DNA of 64,000 nucleotides from Nioella sp965215655 (GTDB lineage: Bacteria; Pseudomonadota; Alphaproteobacteria; Rhodobacterales; Rhodobacteraceae), in assembly GCF_965215655.1 (NCBI RefSeq), contig NZ_OZ244111.1:3782001-3846000 (forward strand), in the 5' to 3' direction. Within the stretch, counting starts at the first letter, position 1. Every line of letters starts with the position of its first letter. This document shows, in pieces, positions 1 through 8,165 of this stretch. The notes beneath the pieces are model-generated. The model was not told the DNA's origin, ran no database searches, and worked only from the letters and a program-made list of their open reading frames with translations. The position numbers and the translations under genes are program-made.

Positions 1-193
1 CGGGGAGCGGACTCAATGGACGCTGCGACTGTGCCTTCTGCCATTTCGTCCGAGACTACTGGCGGGGCCGGAGCTGCTGGTCGGCAATTGCTCGGGCCAG
101 TTTGATGAGAGCGGACGGTTGATCAATGAACGCTACGAGGCTGTTCTGACTGACCTTATGGGGGAGCTGCGCAAGGAGGTTGGGCGTAGCTGA
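1..193 (+). CDS. NADPH-dependent FMN reductase family protein, C-terminal end
   Basis: Partial gene cut by the window start; the frame is open from base 2 and ends at TGA 191-193, giving the last 63 residues. The tail holds LVGNCSGQFDESGRL followed by NERYEAVLTDLMGELR. This resembles the C-terminal helix region of NAD(P)H-dependent FMN (chromate/quinone) reductases, where a FDE.G.L.(N/D)ER stretch is typical. Such enzymes are cytoplasmic flavodoxin-fold reductases. The catalytic and flavin-binding part lies outside the window, so the call rests on the tail only. Confidence 0.55.
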   Translation, partial: GERTQWTLRLCLLPFRPRLLAGPELLVGNCSGQFDESGRLINERYEAVLTDLMGELRKEVGRS

Positions 194-217
194 TCCAGAC
201 AGTTTCGCCGACTGCGT

Positions 218-380
218 CGTCGACCCGGGAGCGGCCCTCCTCAACCCCCGCATGCGCGGGGGCCTCGTCATGCCGCGTTGCCACGGATCTGTGGAGGGGG
301 CGGCGTGCCCGATCTGGCGGTTGATCCGGTTGAGGGGGCGGGATGCCTCCGGCGGGGGTATTTTGGCAAAGAAGAAGGGC
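218..380. repeat. Dispersed Rhodobacterales-type intergenic repeat, copy 1
   Basis: Non-coding stretch between two convergent genes. It contains the 17-mer CGTCGACCCGGGAGCGG (218-234) and, at 338-378, a GCCTCCGGCGGGGGTATTTT block. The same 17-mer and block recur in the same order and orientation at 60136-60233, and the second block recurs inverted at 3013-3045. A hairpin CCCCCGC ATG GCGGGGG-like sequence (245-261) sits between the two parts. I infer a family of dispersed 3'-end repeats. Confidence 0.7.
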
Positions 381-1414
381 TATGTTCCGGGGATAGAGGC
401 CTCGACCCGAAGGCTTTCGGGGATATTGTCCTCGCCGTCGAGGATCAGGTCGGCCATAAGCTGTCCGATGATCGGGGCCATGCCGAAGCCGATCTTGAAG
501 CCGCCATTGGCGATGAACTGATCAGGGCGTCCGGGATAGGCCCCCAGCATCGGGGCACGCGACCGGGCGCGGGGGCGCAGGCCGGCCCATCTTTCCAGCA
601 CCGGGCGCTCGCGCAACACCGGGACCAGCCGGATGATCCGGCCCAGGATATCGTCAAGCCCGCCATCGCAGCGCGTGGGGTCGGTGAATTCACGTTCGGT
701 GGTCGAACCGATGGCGGTGGTACCATCGGCGTGGGGGATGACGTGCAACCCGTCGACAAAGATCTGCGGGCAACCCCGCGCGTCATAGTCGAAGATCGCG
801 GACTGGCCTTTGATGGGGGCGCCCACGGGTTTGCCAAGCTCTTTTGACAAGGTAACAAGCCCGGTGGCCCCGGTGGCGTGGACGATCTTGCCCTGCTCGG
901 GCGCATCCGCGGTGATCTCGACACCGCGTGCGCGTAGGGCCGCCGCAAGGGCCGATGTCGCCTTGCGCGGATGCGCCCGACCGGTCAGCGTGTCGTGGAT
1001 CACCAGACCCGAGGTTGTGACCGGCGCGAAGGGGGCGAAGTCGCGGACATCGCGGATCTGCCAGCTGTACTTGCCGCGCCAGAGCTCCTCGGCATTGCGG
1101 GCGCGCTCGGTGGCGATCTCCAACACGCCGACTGGCTGGATGCGGCCCGTGCGCGCGTAGCCAGGATCTTCGCCGCCGACCTCTGCCACTTCGGCCCACA
1201 TGGCCTCGGCCATATCGAGGCTCTGGAACTGCAACTCCTTCTTGTCGTTCCAGCGCTCCGGCGTATGAGGGGCAAGCGCGCCAACGAGCCCGCCAGAGGC
1301 CCCGGCCCCGACGCCATTGGGGTCGATCACCCTGACAGACGCCCCCCGTGACACGCAGGCCCAGGCTATGGACAGGCCGAAAATCCCCGCCCCTCTGACC
1401 GTCACATCCACCAT
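380..1414 (-). CDS. FAD-dependent oxidoreductase (DAO family), possible stand-alone MnmC oxidase partner
   Basis: A 344-residue protein. The start is ATG 1414 because it places the Rossmann motif GAGIFGLSIA at residues 8-17; an upstream in-frame start would overlap the divergent gene. The C-terminal part has GLRPRARSRAPMLG and GGFKIGFGMAP, typical of the D-amino-acid oxidase/glycine oxidase fold, which oxidises secondary amines with FAD. It is divergent from mnmD with about 50 bases between starts. In E. coli the MnmC protein fuses an MnmD-like methyltransferase to a DAO-family oxidase, so this gene may supply the oxidase step on tRNA cmnm5s2U34. That role is inference from position; a small-molecule amine oxidase is the alternative. 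Confidence 0.7.
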   Translation of the reverse strand: MVDVTVRGAGIFGLSIAWACVSRGASVRVIDPNGVGAGASGGLVGALAPHTPERWNDKKELQFQSLDMAEAMWAEVAEVGGEDPGYARTGRIQPVGVLEIATERARNAEELWRGKYSWQIRDVRDFAPFAPVTTSGLVIHDTLTGRAHPRKATSALAAALRARGVEITADAPEQGKIVHATGATGLVTLSKELGKPVGAPIKGQSAIFDYDARGCPQIFVDGLHVIPHADGTTAIGSTTEREFTDPTRCDGGLDDILGRIIRLVPVLRERPVLERWAGLRPRARSRAPMLGAYPGRPDQFIANGGFKIGFGMAPIIGQLMADLILDGEDNIPESLRVEASIPGT

Positions 1415-1462
1415 CTCTGACCCCGCTTGCCGAACCGGACGGAACCCTTCATAGGTCAGCGC

Positions 1463-2137
1463 ATGGACAAAGCCCAGACAGACCGGACGCTCTGGCGGGA
1501 CAATGGCGTGCCCGTGTCGGAACGGTTCGACGATCCCTATTACTCGCTGGACAATGGGCTGGCCGAGACCCGGCACGTGTTTCTTGACGGCAATGCCTTG
1601 CCTGCGCGGTTCCGACCGGGGTTTCACATTGCAGAACTGGGGTTCGGCACCGGGCTGAACCTAATTGCTGCGCGGTTGGCCTGGCTGGCCTCCGGGACGA
1701 CTGGCCGTCTGCGGTTCACCAGTTTCGAAGCCTTCCCGATGCCGCCCGAGGATGCATTGCGTGCCCTGTCGGTCTTTCCCGAGGTGGCGGGGCTGGTCGA
1801 GGACACCGCCGCGCTGTTGTACGATCCCGAGCGGCCGCTGATCCGGGATGATATCGAGATGCACCTGGTCACGGGCGATGCGCGTGAGACCCTCCCGGAC
1901 TGGGACGGATTGGCCGATGCCTGGTTCCTCGACGGCTTTTCCCCCGCCAAGAACCCCGAGCTTTGGGGCGCCGATCTGATGGCAGAGGTGGGGCGTCACA
2001 CGGCCCCCGGCGGCAGCTTCGCCACCTATACGGCGGCGGGCGATGTGCGACGTGCGCTTGTCGCTGCCGGGTTCGACGTAACGCGGGTGCCCGGCTATGG
2101 CCGCAAGAGGCATATGAGCACGGGGCGCAAGAGATGA
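1463..2137 (+). CDS. mnmD: tRNA (mnm5s2U34)-methyltransferase MnmD
   Basis: A 224-residue SAM-dependent methyltransferase from ATG 1463; another in-frame ATG lies at 1427. The SAM-binding motif is ELGFGTGLNLI near residue 55. The family signature WFLDGFSPAKNPELW lies near residue 155, as in DUF752/MnmC N-terminal domains. It would add the methyl group that completes mnm5s2U at the wobble base of Lys, Glu and Gln tRNAs. The gene overlaps the next one by ATGA, so the two are probably co-translated. The oxidase activity fused to it in E. coli is absent; see the divergent gene. Confidence 0.85.
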   Translation: MDKAQTDRTLWRDNGVPVSERFDDPYYSLDNGLAETRHVFLDGNALPARFRPGFHIAELGFGTGLNLIAARLAWLASGTTGRLRFTSFEAFPMPPEDALRALSVFPEVAGLVEDTAALLYDPERPLIRDDIEMHLVTGDARETLPDWDGLADAWFLDGFSPAKNPELWGADLMAEVGRHTAPGGSFATYTAAGDVRRALVAAGFDVTRVPGYGRKRHMSTGRKR

Positions 2138-3012
2138 GCGATCAGAACACGCGGGCCGGCATCTGGCTGATGGTGCTGACCACCTTCATCTTTGCCATGC
2201 AGGACGGGATCTCGCGCCACCTGGCCGGGGAATACAACGTTCTGATGGTGGTGATGATCCGCTACTGGTTCTTTGCCAGCTTCGTGATGGTCGTGGCGTC
2301 GCGCAAGGCGGGCGGGCTGCGCGCGGCGGCGGCGACCAGTCAGCCCTGGTTGCAGGGGTTCCGGGCGCTCCTGCTGGTTGCGGAAATCTGCGTGGCGATC
2401 CTGGGCTTCACCCTGCTCGGGCTTGTTGAAAGCCATGCCGTGTTCGCCTGCTATCCGCTGCTGGTCGCGGCACTCTCCGGCCCGGTTCTGGGCGAGCAGG
2501 TGGGCTGGCGGCGCTGGTCGGCGATCGGCATCGGTTTCGTCGGAGTGGTGATCATCCTGGAACCTGGCTTCGGCGTCTTCGACCCTCTGGCCATCGTGCC
2601 CCTCGTTTCGGCGCTGATGTTCGCGCTCTATGGTCTGCTGACGCGCTATGCCGCGCGCAGGGATATGGCGGCCACCAGCTTTTTCTGGACGGGAACCGTA
2701 GGGGCAGTGGCCATGACAGCGGTCGGCATCTGGTTCTGGGAGCCGATGACAGGGCGCGACTGGATCTGGATGGGGGTTCTCTGCCTGACCGGGGCGGCAG
2801 GGCATTTCACCCTGATCAAGACCTATGAACTGGCCGAGGCCAGCGCGGTCCAACCCTTCGCCTATCTGCAGCTGGTATTCGCGTCCACACTCGGGATCGT
2901 TGTTTTCAATGAAAACATGGAGTTCAACGTGGTGATCGGTGCGGCAATCGTCGTGGCCGCGGGGCTGTTCACGCTGTGGCGGGCGCGGGCCCTTGAAGCC
3001 GAAGAAAGCTGA
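2134..3012 (+). CDS. DMT-superfamily (EamA) permease
   Basis: A 292-residue integral membrane protein with about ten hydrophobic segments and two EamA repeats, the usual architecture of drug/metabolite transporters. The start is ATG 2134, overlapping the mnmD stop as ATGA; longer readings run back into mnmD coding sequence. Motifs seen include FAMQDGISRHL near the N terminus and LVESHAVFACYPLLVA near the middle. The substrate cannot be told from sequence, and the link with mnmD looks positional. Confidence 0.85.
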   Translation: MSDQNTRAGIWLMVLTTFIFAMQDGISRHLAGEYNVLMVVMIRYWFFASFVMVVASRKAGGLRAAAATSQPWLQGFRALLLVAEICVAILGFTLLGLVESHAVFACYPLLVAALSGPVLGEQVGWRRWSAIGIGFVGVVIILEPGFGVFDPLAIVPLVSALMFALYGLLTRYAARRDMAATSFFWTGTVGAVAMTAVGIWFWEPMTGRDWIWMGVLCLTGAAGHFTLIKTYELAEASAVQPFAYLQLVFASTLGIVVFNENMEFNVVIGAAIVVAAGLFTLWRARALEAEES

Positions 3013-3191
3013 TCCTTTCATCTTGGTGACAAATACCTCGGGGGAGTCGCGAAGCGACGGGGGCAGCGCCCCCTCTACGGAATGCGCCTGAGAGAAGCAT
3101 TTGGGGTGGCGGATCGGAACCGCCTGGATCGCGCCCCGGAGGGGCGCGCGGGTCGACGTGCCGAAGGCACGGCGAAACCACCGTCCCGGCG
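3013..3191. repeat. Hairpin-rich intergenic region with inverted copy of the dispersed repeat
   Basis: The region lies between two convergent genes. Bases 3013-3045 read on the minus strand give the CCGAGGTATTTGTCACCAAG block that matches the dispersed repeat at 338-378 and 60191-60233. Next come three perfect stems: GTCGC-GAA-GCGAC (3046-3058), CGCGCCCC-GGA-GGGGCGCG (3130-3148) and CGTGCC-GAA-GGCACG (about 3158-3172). They may end transcription from both sides, but none has a T-run, so I do not call a classical terminator. Confidence 0.65.
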
Positions 3192-5129
3192 CTAGCGTTG
3201 CCGCAAGAGCCCGGTCAGCGTCTGGTCCGGCAAACGCCCGGTCAGCAGCGCATCATAGATCCGCATGCTTTCCGTTACCCGCATCACGTAGTTCCGCGTC
3301 TCCCGGAAGGGGATCGACTCGATCCAGTCGACCACGTCCACATCCGGGTCGCGCGGGTCTCCGAACGCCTCCATCCAGCGTTCCGCCCGGCTTGGGCCCG
3401 CGTTGTAGGCGGCGGCGATCAGCACCGGGTTGGGGCCAAACTCCTCGATCAGGTAATCGAGATAGGCCGCGCCGAGCGTGGCGTTGAAGGCCGGGTCCTC
3501 GTGCATCCGGCTCTCGCTGAAAGCGACGCCAAGGCGGCGCGCCATTTCGCGCCCGGTGCGGGGCATCACCTGCATCAGTCCAAGCGCGCCCGCGTGGCTG
3601 ACGACCGTCGGGTCGAACTCGCTTTCGCGCCGGGCGATGGAATGCACCAGCCGGTCGGACACCGGCAGGTCGTAGGCCAGCAGGTCCGATGACAGCGGAT
3701 AATAGGCGCGCATGATCTCGTGGCCCATGGTGGCGGCGCGCTTGGCGATCATCAGGGCGATATGCGGTTCATTGAGATCCAGCAGCATCGAGGCCAGTTG
3801 TCCGGCTTCCTGTCGCGACAGGCTTTCGGTCAGATGTGTCCAAAAGCGTTCGGCAAGCGCACTCTCGCCTGCCTCAAGCAGCCGCACCGCAGCGCGAAAG
3901 ACGCTTGTCCGAACAAAGTCGGCCTGCCGCCAGTCGCCGAAATCCTCCTGCCCCAGAAAGGCCGGGTCCGTGGGAAGCCCGCCGCGCTCCGCTGCCAGTT
4001 GCCCGTAGAAGCTCGACTGGAAGCGTGCCCCGAGCGCATAGGCCTGCGCTGCGGCCTCCTCATTGCCAAGCGCCTCTTGCGCGCGGCCAAGCCAATAGCC
4101 AGCGCGGCCCATGGAAATCGGGGATTCCACAGCCTCGGTGAAGTGGGAAAAATGCTCCGCCGCAGTCGCCGCATCGCCCATCCGCAAAGCGGTGTAGCCG
4201 GAAATCCATTCAAGGTCCGAGTAATTCACGTAATCGGTCGCAGGGTCGATATGGTGGTTGGCAGCCACGTCATAGGCGGTCTGAAAATCCCCGTCGCGCA
4301 TCAGGTCGCGGGCCAGAGCGCGGCGGCGGTTGGCCCATTCCGAGGGGCGACCAAGCGCGGTGGCGGAACTGGAGGCCTCGCGAATCAGGCTGGTCGCACT
4401 GCTGGTCAGCCCTTCCCGCATCCGCCAGACGAAGCGTTCATAGGCCAGACCGGGATCGCCGCGCAGCGCGGCGGGCACCGCCTCAATCGCCGCATCCACG
4501 CCAGGCCTGCGGGCGCGCAGCAGCAGGCGTGCCTCTGCAAGCCGCTCCCATCCATCACTGACCAGCGGGTACATGCGCCGCGCCTGCGTGGCCTCGTTTT
4601 CCCACAGCAGGTGGTCAAGCCGCGCTTCATGATGGGTGCGCAGGGTGCGCGGCCAATCGATCATGAACTGGTCATGTTCCGCCTCGGAGAGCGACATCGT
4701 GGTCCAGGCGCGGATCGCCTCGGCCATGGCGTCTTCGCGGCGGTCTAGCTCCCACAAGGCGGCAGCAAGGCGCAGCGAGCCCCACCCGGTTTGCGGTGCC
4801 TGATCCTCAAAATAGGCGATAACCGTCGCGGCAGGCGTGGATTCCTCGATATTCCGTTCGCCCTGCCGGATTAGGTAAGGCAGGCCGGGCCAGTCGGGGT
4901 TTTGCGCGAGGAAGTCGAAATACGCGCTCAACTCCCCCTCGCCCTGTCGCAACCTGATCCAGGTCACCACATCGACGGCGGCGGGGTCGGTCACGCGGGC
5001 CCGTGCCTCGGCAGCAGCCGGATAGTCCCGGTCGCCGAGCGCCTCAATGGCCTCGGCCAGCGCTTCGGGGGTCGCCAGCGCCGGGACAGGCAGGCAGGTC
5101 AGGAAAAGGCTGAAAAGAATTCGTCGCAT
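3192..5129 (-). CDS. Soluble lytic murein transglycosylase (Slt70-like)
   Basis: A 645-residue exported protein. The N terminus MRRILFSLFLTCLPVPALA is a signal peptide. Helical repeat sequence fills residues of about 20-480, as in the Slt70 superhelical ring, followed by a C-terminal SLT domain. The catalytic glutamate is in ARRESEFDP near residue 500. The family motifs GLMQVMP, AAYNAGP and RNYVMRV follow. It cleaves peptidoglycan glycan strands in the periplasm, leaving 1,6-anhydromuramic ends. It is divergent from dapA, which feeds diaminopimelate to the same wall, and a perfect palindrome lies between them. Confidence 0.92.
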   Translation of the reverse strand: MRRILFSLFLTCLPVPALATPEALAEAIEALGDRDYPAAAEARARVTDPAAVDVVTWIRLRQGEGELSAYFDFLAQNPDWPGLPYLIRQGERNIEESTPAATVIAYFEDQAPQTGWGSLRLAAALWELDRREDAMAEAIRAWTTMSLSEAEHDQFMIDWPRTLRTHHEARLDHLLWENEATQARRMYPLVSDGWERLAEARLLLRARRPGVDAAIEAVPAALRGDPGLAYERFVWRMREGLTSSATSLIREASSSATALGRPSEWANRRRALARDLMRDGDFQTAYDVAANHHIDPATDYVNYSDLEWISGYTALRMGDAATAAEHFSHFTEAVESPISMGRAGYWLGRAQEALGNEEAAAQAYALGARFQSSFYGQLAAERGGLPTDPAFLGQEDFGDWRQADFVRTSVFRAAVRLLEAGESALAERFWTHLTESLSRQEAGQLASMLLDLNEPHIALMIAKRAATMGHEIMRAYYPLSSDLLAYDLPVSDRLVHSIARRESEFDPTVVSHAGALGLMQVMPRTGREMARRLGVAFSESRMHEDPAFNATLGAAYLDYLIEEFGPNPVLIAAAYNAGPSRAERWMEAFGDPRDPDVDVVDWIESIPFRETRNYVMRVTESMRIYDALLTGRLPDQTLTGLLRQR

Positions 5130-5147
5130 TGTGCCACCGGTTTGTAA

Positions 5148-5164
5148 CTATCCTTAAAGGATAG
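5148..5164. promoter_or_regulatory. 17-bp perfect palindrome in the slt/dapA divergent promoter region
   Basis: CTATCCTTAAAGGATAG is fully symmetrical about its central A:T pair. It lies 19 bases upstream of the transglycosylase start and 112 bases upstream of dapA. The position and symmetry suit a dimeric repressor site or a core promoter element for the minus-strand gene. No regulator is identified. Confidence 0.45.
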
Positions 5165-5275
5165 GGCCTCAGCCCTTGCTTGCAACTCACTTACTTGGCA
5201 ATAGGCGGGCGGCGGCCCGTCGGGTCGCGATCCTCCGCCTATTCCGGCGTAACCAGACATGAAAGGAAGCGTGTG

Positions 5276-6151
5276 ATGTTCAAAGGCTCGATGCCCGCAT
5301 TGGTCACGCCGTTCAAGGACGGCGCGGTGGATTTTGACACGCTGAAGAAACTTGTGGACTGGCATGTCGACGAAGGCAGCAGCGGTCTGGTGCCCGTGGG
5401 CACGACGGGCGAAAGCCCGACCCTGACCCATGAGGAACATGAACAGGTGATCGAGGCCGTGGTGGAAGCCGCCGCAGGCCGAGTGCCCGTCATCGCCGGG
5501 GCCGGGTCCAACAACACGGTCGAGGCCATCCGCTTCCTGCAACACGCCAAATCCGTCGGCGCGGATGCGGGGCTTGTGGTGACCCCTTATTACAACAAGC
5601 CGACGCAGGCGGGCATGATCGCCCATTACACGGCGCTGACCGAGGCCTGCGATCTGCCGATCGTGATCTACAACATTCCCGGCCGCTCCGTGGTCGACAT
5701 GACCCCCGCCACCATGGGCGAACTCGCCAAGCTGCCCTCCATCGTGGGCGTGAAGGATGCAACCGGCGACCTGGCGCGCGTCAGCTGGACCCGTATTTCC
5801 TGCGGGCCTGACTTCTGCCAGCTCTCGGGTGAGGACGCGACCGCTCATGGCTTCAACGCGCAAGGCGGGGTCGGCTGTATTTCGGTGACCGCGAACGTCG
5901 CCCCGCGCCTGTGCGCCGAGATGCAGAACGCGACGCTGGCGGGCGACTACGCCAAGGCACTGCAGATCGCGGACAAGCTGATGCCGCTGCACCGGGCGAT
6001 CTTCCTCGAACCGGGGCTGTGCGGTGCGAAATACGCCATGTCGGCTCTGGGGCTTTGCTCGGACGAGGTGCGCCTGCCGCTGGTGCCTGTGACCGACGCC
6101 ACCAAGGCCGAGATCAAGGCCGCGATGGCGCATGCTGGCCTAATCGACTGA
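5276..6151 (+). CDS. dapA: 4-hydroxy-tetrahydrodipicolinate synthase
   Basis: A 291-residue (beta/alpha)8 aldolase of the DHDPS family. It condenses pyruvate with aspartate semialdehyde in the first committed step of the diaminopimelate/lysine pathway. The start ATG 5276 follows a GAAAGGAAG ribosome site. Visible motifs are GTTGESPTL (phosphate/substrate loop), VIYNIPGR with the catalytic Tyr near 132 and VGVKDATGD with the Schiff-base Lys near 160. Length is normal. trmO begins one base after its stop, so the two probably share an mRNA. Confidence 0.97.
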   Translation: MFKGSMPALVTPFKDGAVDFDTLKKLVDWHVDEGSSGLVPVGTTGESPTLTHEEHEQVIEAVVEAAAGRVPVIAGAGSNNTVEAIRFLQHAKSVGADAGLVVTPYYNKPTQAGMIAHYTALTEACDLPIVIYNIPGRSVVDMTPATMGELAKLPSIVGVKDATGDLARVSWTRISCGPDFCQLSGEDATAHGFNAQGGVGCISVTANVAPRLCAEMQNATLAGDYAKALQIADKLMPLHRAIFLEPGLCGAKYAMSALGLCSDEVRLPLVPVTDATKAEIKAAMAHAGLID

Positions 6152-6152
6152 T

Positions 6153-6629
6153 ATGGCTGAGATCCGCGACGGTGAGGTGACGCTGCCCTTTGATCCGGCT
6201 GACCAGGCCGAGGCGGGCGTCACCTTCATCGGGCGGATCCGCACGCCCTGGTTCAAGGGGCATGGCCCCAAGAACCTGATCCAGGCGCGCGAAACCGGGC
6301 AGGGGGCGACCATCGAGCTCGCCCCTGCCTACATCCCCTGCCTTGAGGGGCTGGAGGAAGGCACGCCGGTCGTCCTGCTCTACTGGATGGACAAGGCGGC
6401 GCGGAACATCGCCGTGCAGAACCCGCACCATACCGATGGCACGCGCGGCACCTTCGCCCTGCGCTCCCCCGCACGGCCCAACCCGATTGCGATGGCGGTG
6501 GTGATCCTGCAAGGCATCGACCGGGACACCTGCCTGCTGACCATCGACGCGATTGATTGCTACGACAACACGCCGCTTCTGGACATCAAGCCGTGGAAAG
6601 CCTCGATCGACGTTCCGCCCGGCGCGTGA
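6153..6629 (+). CDS. trmO: tRNA (N6-threonylcarbamoyladenosine37-N6)-methyltransferase TrmO (TsaA-like)
   Basis: A 158-residue TsaA/YaeB-family beta-barrel methyltransferase. In E. coli TrmO converts t6A37 to m6t6A37. Motifs seen are FIGRIRTPW at the start of the barrel, GTFALRSPARPNPIA as the SAM-binding region, and DNTPLLDIKPW near the end. The protein has the single domain without the longer C-terminal extension of the E. coli enzyme. It follows dapA directly and its stop abuts the stop of the convergent gene at 6630, with no spacer. Confidence 0.88.
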   Translation: MAEIRDGEVTLPFDPADQAEAGVTFIGRIRTPWFKGHGPKNLIQARETGQGATIELAPAYIPCLEGLEEGTPVVLLYWMDKAARNIAVQNPHHTDGTRGTFALRSPARPNPIAMAVVILQGIDRDTCLLTIDAIDCYDNTPLLDIKPWKASIDVPPGA

Positions 6630-7487
6630 TCATTCCTCCACCACCGGCATGCCGTTGCGATCAAAGTGGTAATTCACCAATTCCAGACGGGCGAGATCCC
6701 AACGTTCCTGCTGTAGGTGATCGTCAATTCTGACCGGAAATCCGTGCGGTTCCAGCGTGATGAGATCGGGCAGAATGGCCTCTGGCGGGATCGGGTCACC
6801 GGTGATCTCGACATGCAGGGACTGGAGCCGACGCAGGATCTCCAACACCTCCTCCACGCCCGGCAGCGCCTCTTGCGGTGCAAGCACATAGTCGCGCAGC
6901 ACCTGCCCGTCCTGTGCGATCAGCCGGGCAAGCTCCGTATCGGAGCCCTGATAGGCCGAGGTCGGTTCGTCGAGCAGGATAAGCTCGGCATCCATGAGCA
7001 GGCTGCGCGATATGGCGACCCGCTGCTGCTGACCGCCGCTCAGCGTCTGGCCGCTTGGGCTCGGGGTGCCAGTCAGGCCAATGGCACCTTCCAGCGCGGC
7101 CTGCACGGCCTCCCGCTGGTTCGGGTCCACGCCATCCAGCATGTCCGGGATCAGCTCGGCCACTGTCGCGCGGGCCTCATCCAGCGCGCTCGTGTCCCCG
7201 GCTGCACCAATTGTGGCAGCAGCGCCTGCCATCTGCATGGCCGCCTGCAAGTCGACGAAGCGCCCGCCCCGCGCGTCCCAGACCCGGATGGTTCCGAAAT
7301 TCAGATCGGCCACAAGGGCACCATCGTGACCGGGATTGAGGGCAAACATGTTCTGCGACAGGATCATGATCATCGAGGATCGCCCCTGCCCGGAGGCCCC
7401 AAGATATTCCACCAGATGCCCACGCTGCTGCGCGAAGAGGCTCGACGGGATGACGGTCAACAGAAAAACGATAATGAACCGGCGCAT
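6630..7487 (-). CDS. Secreted protein of unknown function carrying an ABC-ATPase signature and Walker B segment without Walker A
   Basis: A 285-residue protein from ATG 7487. Residues 1-19 (MRRFIIVFLLTVIPSSLFA) form a clear signal peptide, so export is expected. Residues near 25-125 match nothing I recognise (SMIMILSQNMFALNPGHDGA, NFGTIRVWDARGGRF). Near residue 150 the sequence becomes TLSGGQQQRVAISRSLL then AELILLDEPTSA, with the exact spacing of the LSGGQ signature and Walker B of ABC ATPases. The glycine-rich Walker A, Q-loop and switch His are absent. After DEPTSA the similarity fades and an acidic C terminus follows. An ATPase role is unlikely; a captured ABC fragment or a repurposed fold is more plausible. 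Confidence 0.75.
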   Translation of the reverse strand: MRRFIIVFLLTVIPSSLFAQQRGHLVEYLGASGQGRSSMIMILSQNMFALNPGHDGALVADLNFGTIRVWDARGGRFVDLQAAMQMAGAAATIGAAGDTSALDEARATVAELIPDMLDGVDPNQREAVQAALEGAIGLTGTPSPSGQTLSGGQQQRVAISRSLLMDAELILLDEPTSAYQGSDTELARLIAQDGQVLRDYVLAPQEALPGVEEVLEILRRLQSLHVEITGDPIPPEAILPDLITLEPHGFPVRIDDHLQQERWDLARLELVNYHFDRNGMPVVEE

Positions 7488-7613
7488 ATAACCCCCTACC
7501 GCAAGAAACACTGGCTGAATGTGGCCCCAGCATAGCATAAGCACGCCTTCCTCGCAGCCATCCGTATGCGACCGGTAGACAGCACCGGTCCGCCGCACTA
7601 CATCGGGCGGACC

Positions 7614-8093
7614 ATGGCCAAGAAACCGAAGACAGACCCCAACTACAAGGTGATCGCCGAGAACCGGCGGGCGCGGTACGACTATGCGATCGAGGATGAC
7701 CTGGAATGCGGGATCATCCTGCAGGGGTCCGAGGTGAAATCGCTGCGTGAAGGCGGGTCGAACATCGCCGAAAGCTATGCCGCCGTGGATGAGGGCGAGC
7801 TGTGGCTGGTCAACAGCTACATCGCCCCCTACGCCCAGGCCAAGACCTGGGGGCACGAGGAACGGCGCCGCCGCAAGCTGTTGGTCAGCAAGAAAGAACT
7901 GTCCAAGCTGTGGAATGCGACGCAGCGGCAGGGCATGACGCTGGTGCCGCTGGTGATCTATTTCAACCACAAGGGCATCGTGAAGCTGAAGATCGGCATC
8001 GCCAAGGGCAAGAAGACCCAGGACAAGCGCGCCACCGAGGCCAAACGTGACTGGCAGAAGCAGAAAGCCCGCCTGTTGCGGGACCGGGGCTGA
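7614..8093 (+). CDS. smpB: SsrA-binding protein SmpB
   Basis: A 159-residue tmRNA-binding protein needed for trans-translation, which rescues ribosomes stalled on broken mRNAs. The start ATG 7614 gives MAKKPK, the usual basic N terminus. Motifs include ARYDYAIEDDLECGIILQGS, then SYIAPY, RRRKLLV and the C-terminal basic tail KRATEAKRDWQKQKARLLR, which enters the decoding centre. Length is normal. The window also carries arfB at 11885, a backup rescue factor. Confidence 0.97.
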   Translation: MAKKPKTDPNYKVIAENRRARYDYAIEDDLECGIILQGSEVKSLREGGSNIAESYAAVDEGELWLVNSYIAPYAQAKTWGHEERRRRKLLVSKKELSKLWNATQRQGMTLVPLVIYFNHKGIVKLKIGIAKGKKTQDKRATEAKRDWQKQKARLLRDRG

Positions 8094-8165
8094 CAACCCG
8101 CCCTCTTGAAAGCAGGCCCCGGCCCGCGTAGGGCTAGCAAAACCCCGTGCCTGACGGAGACCCGC

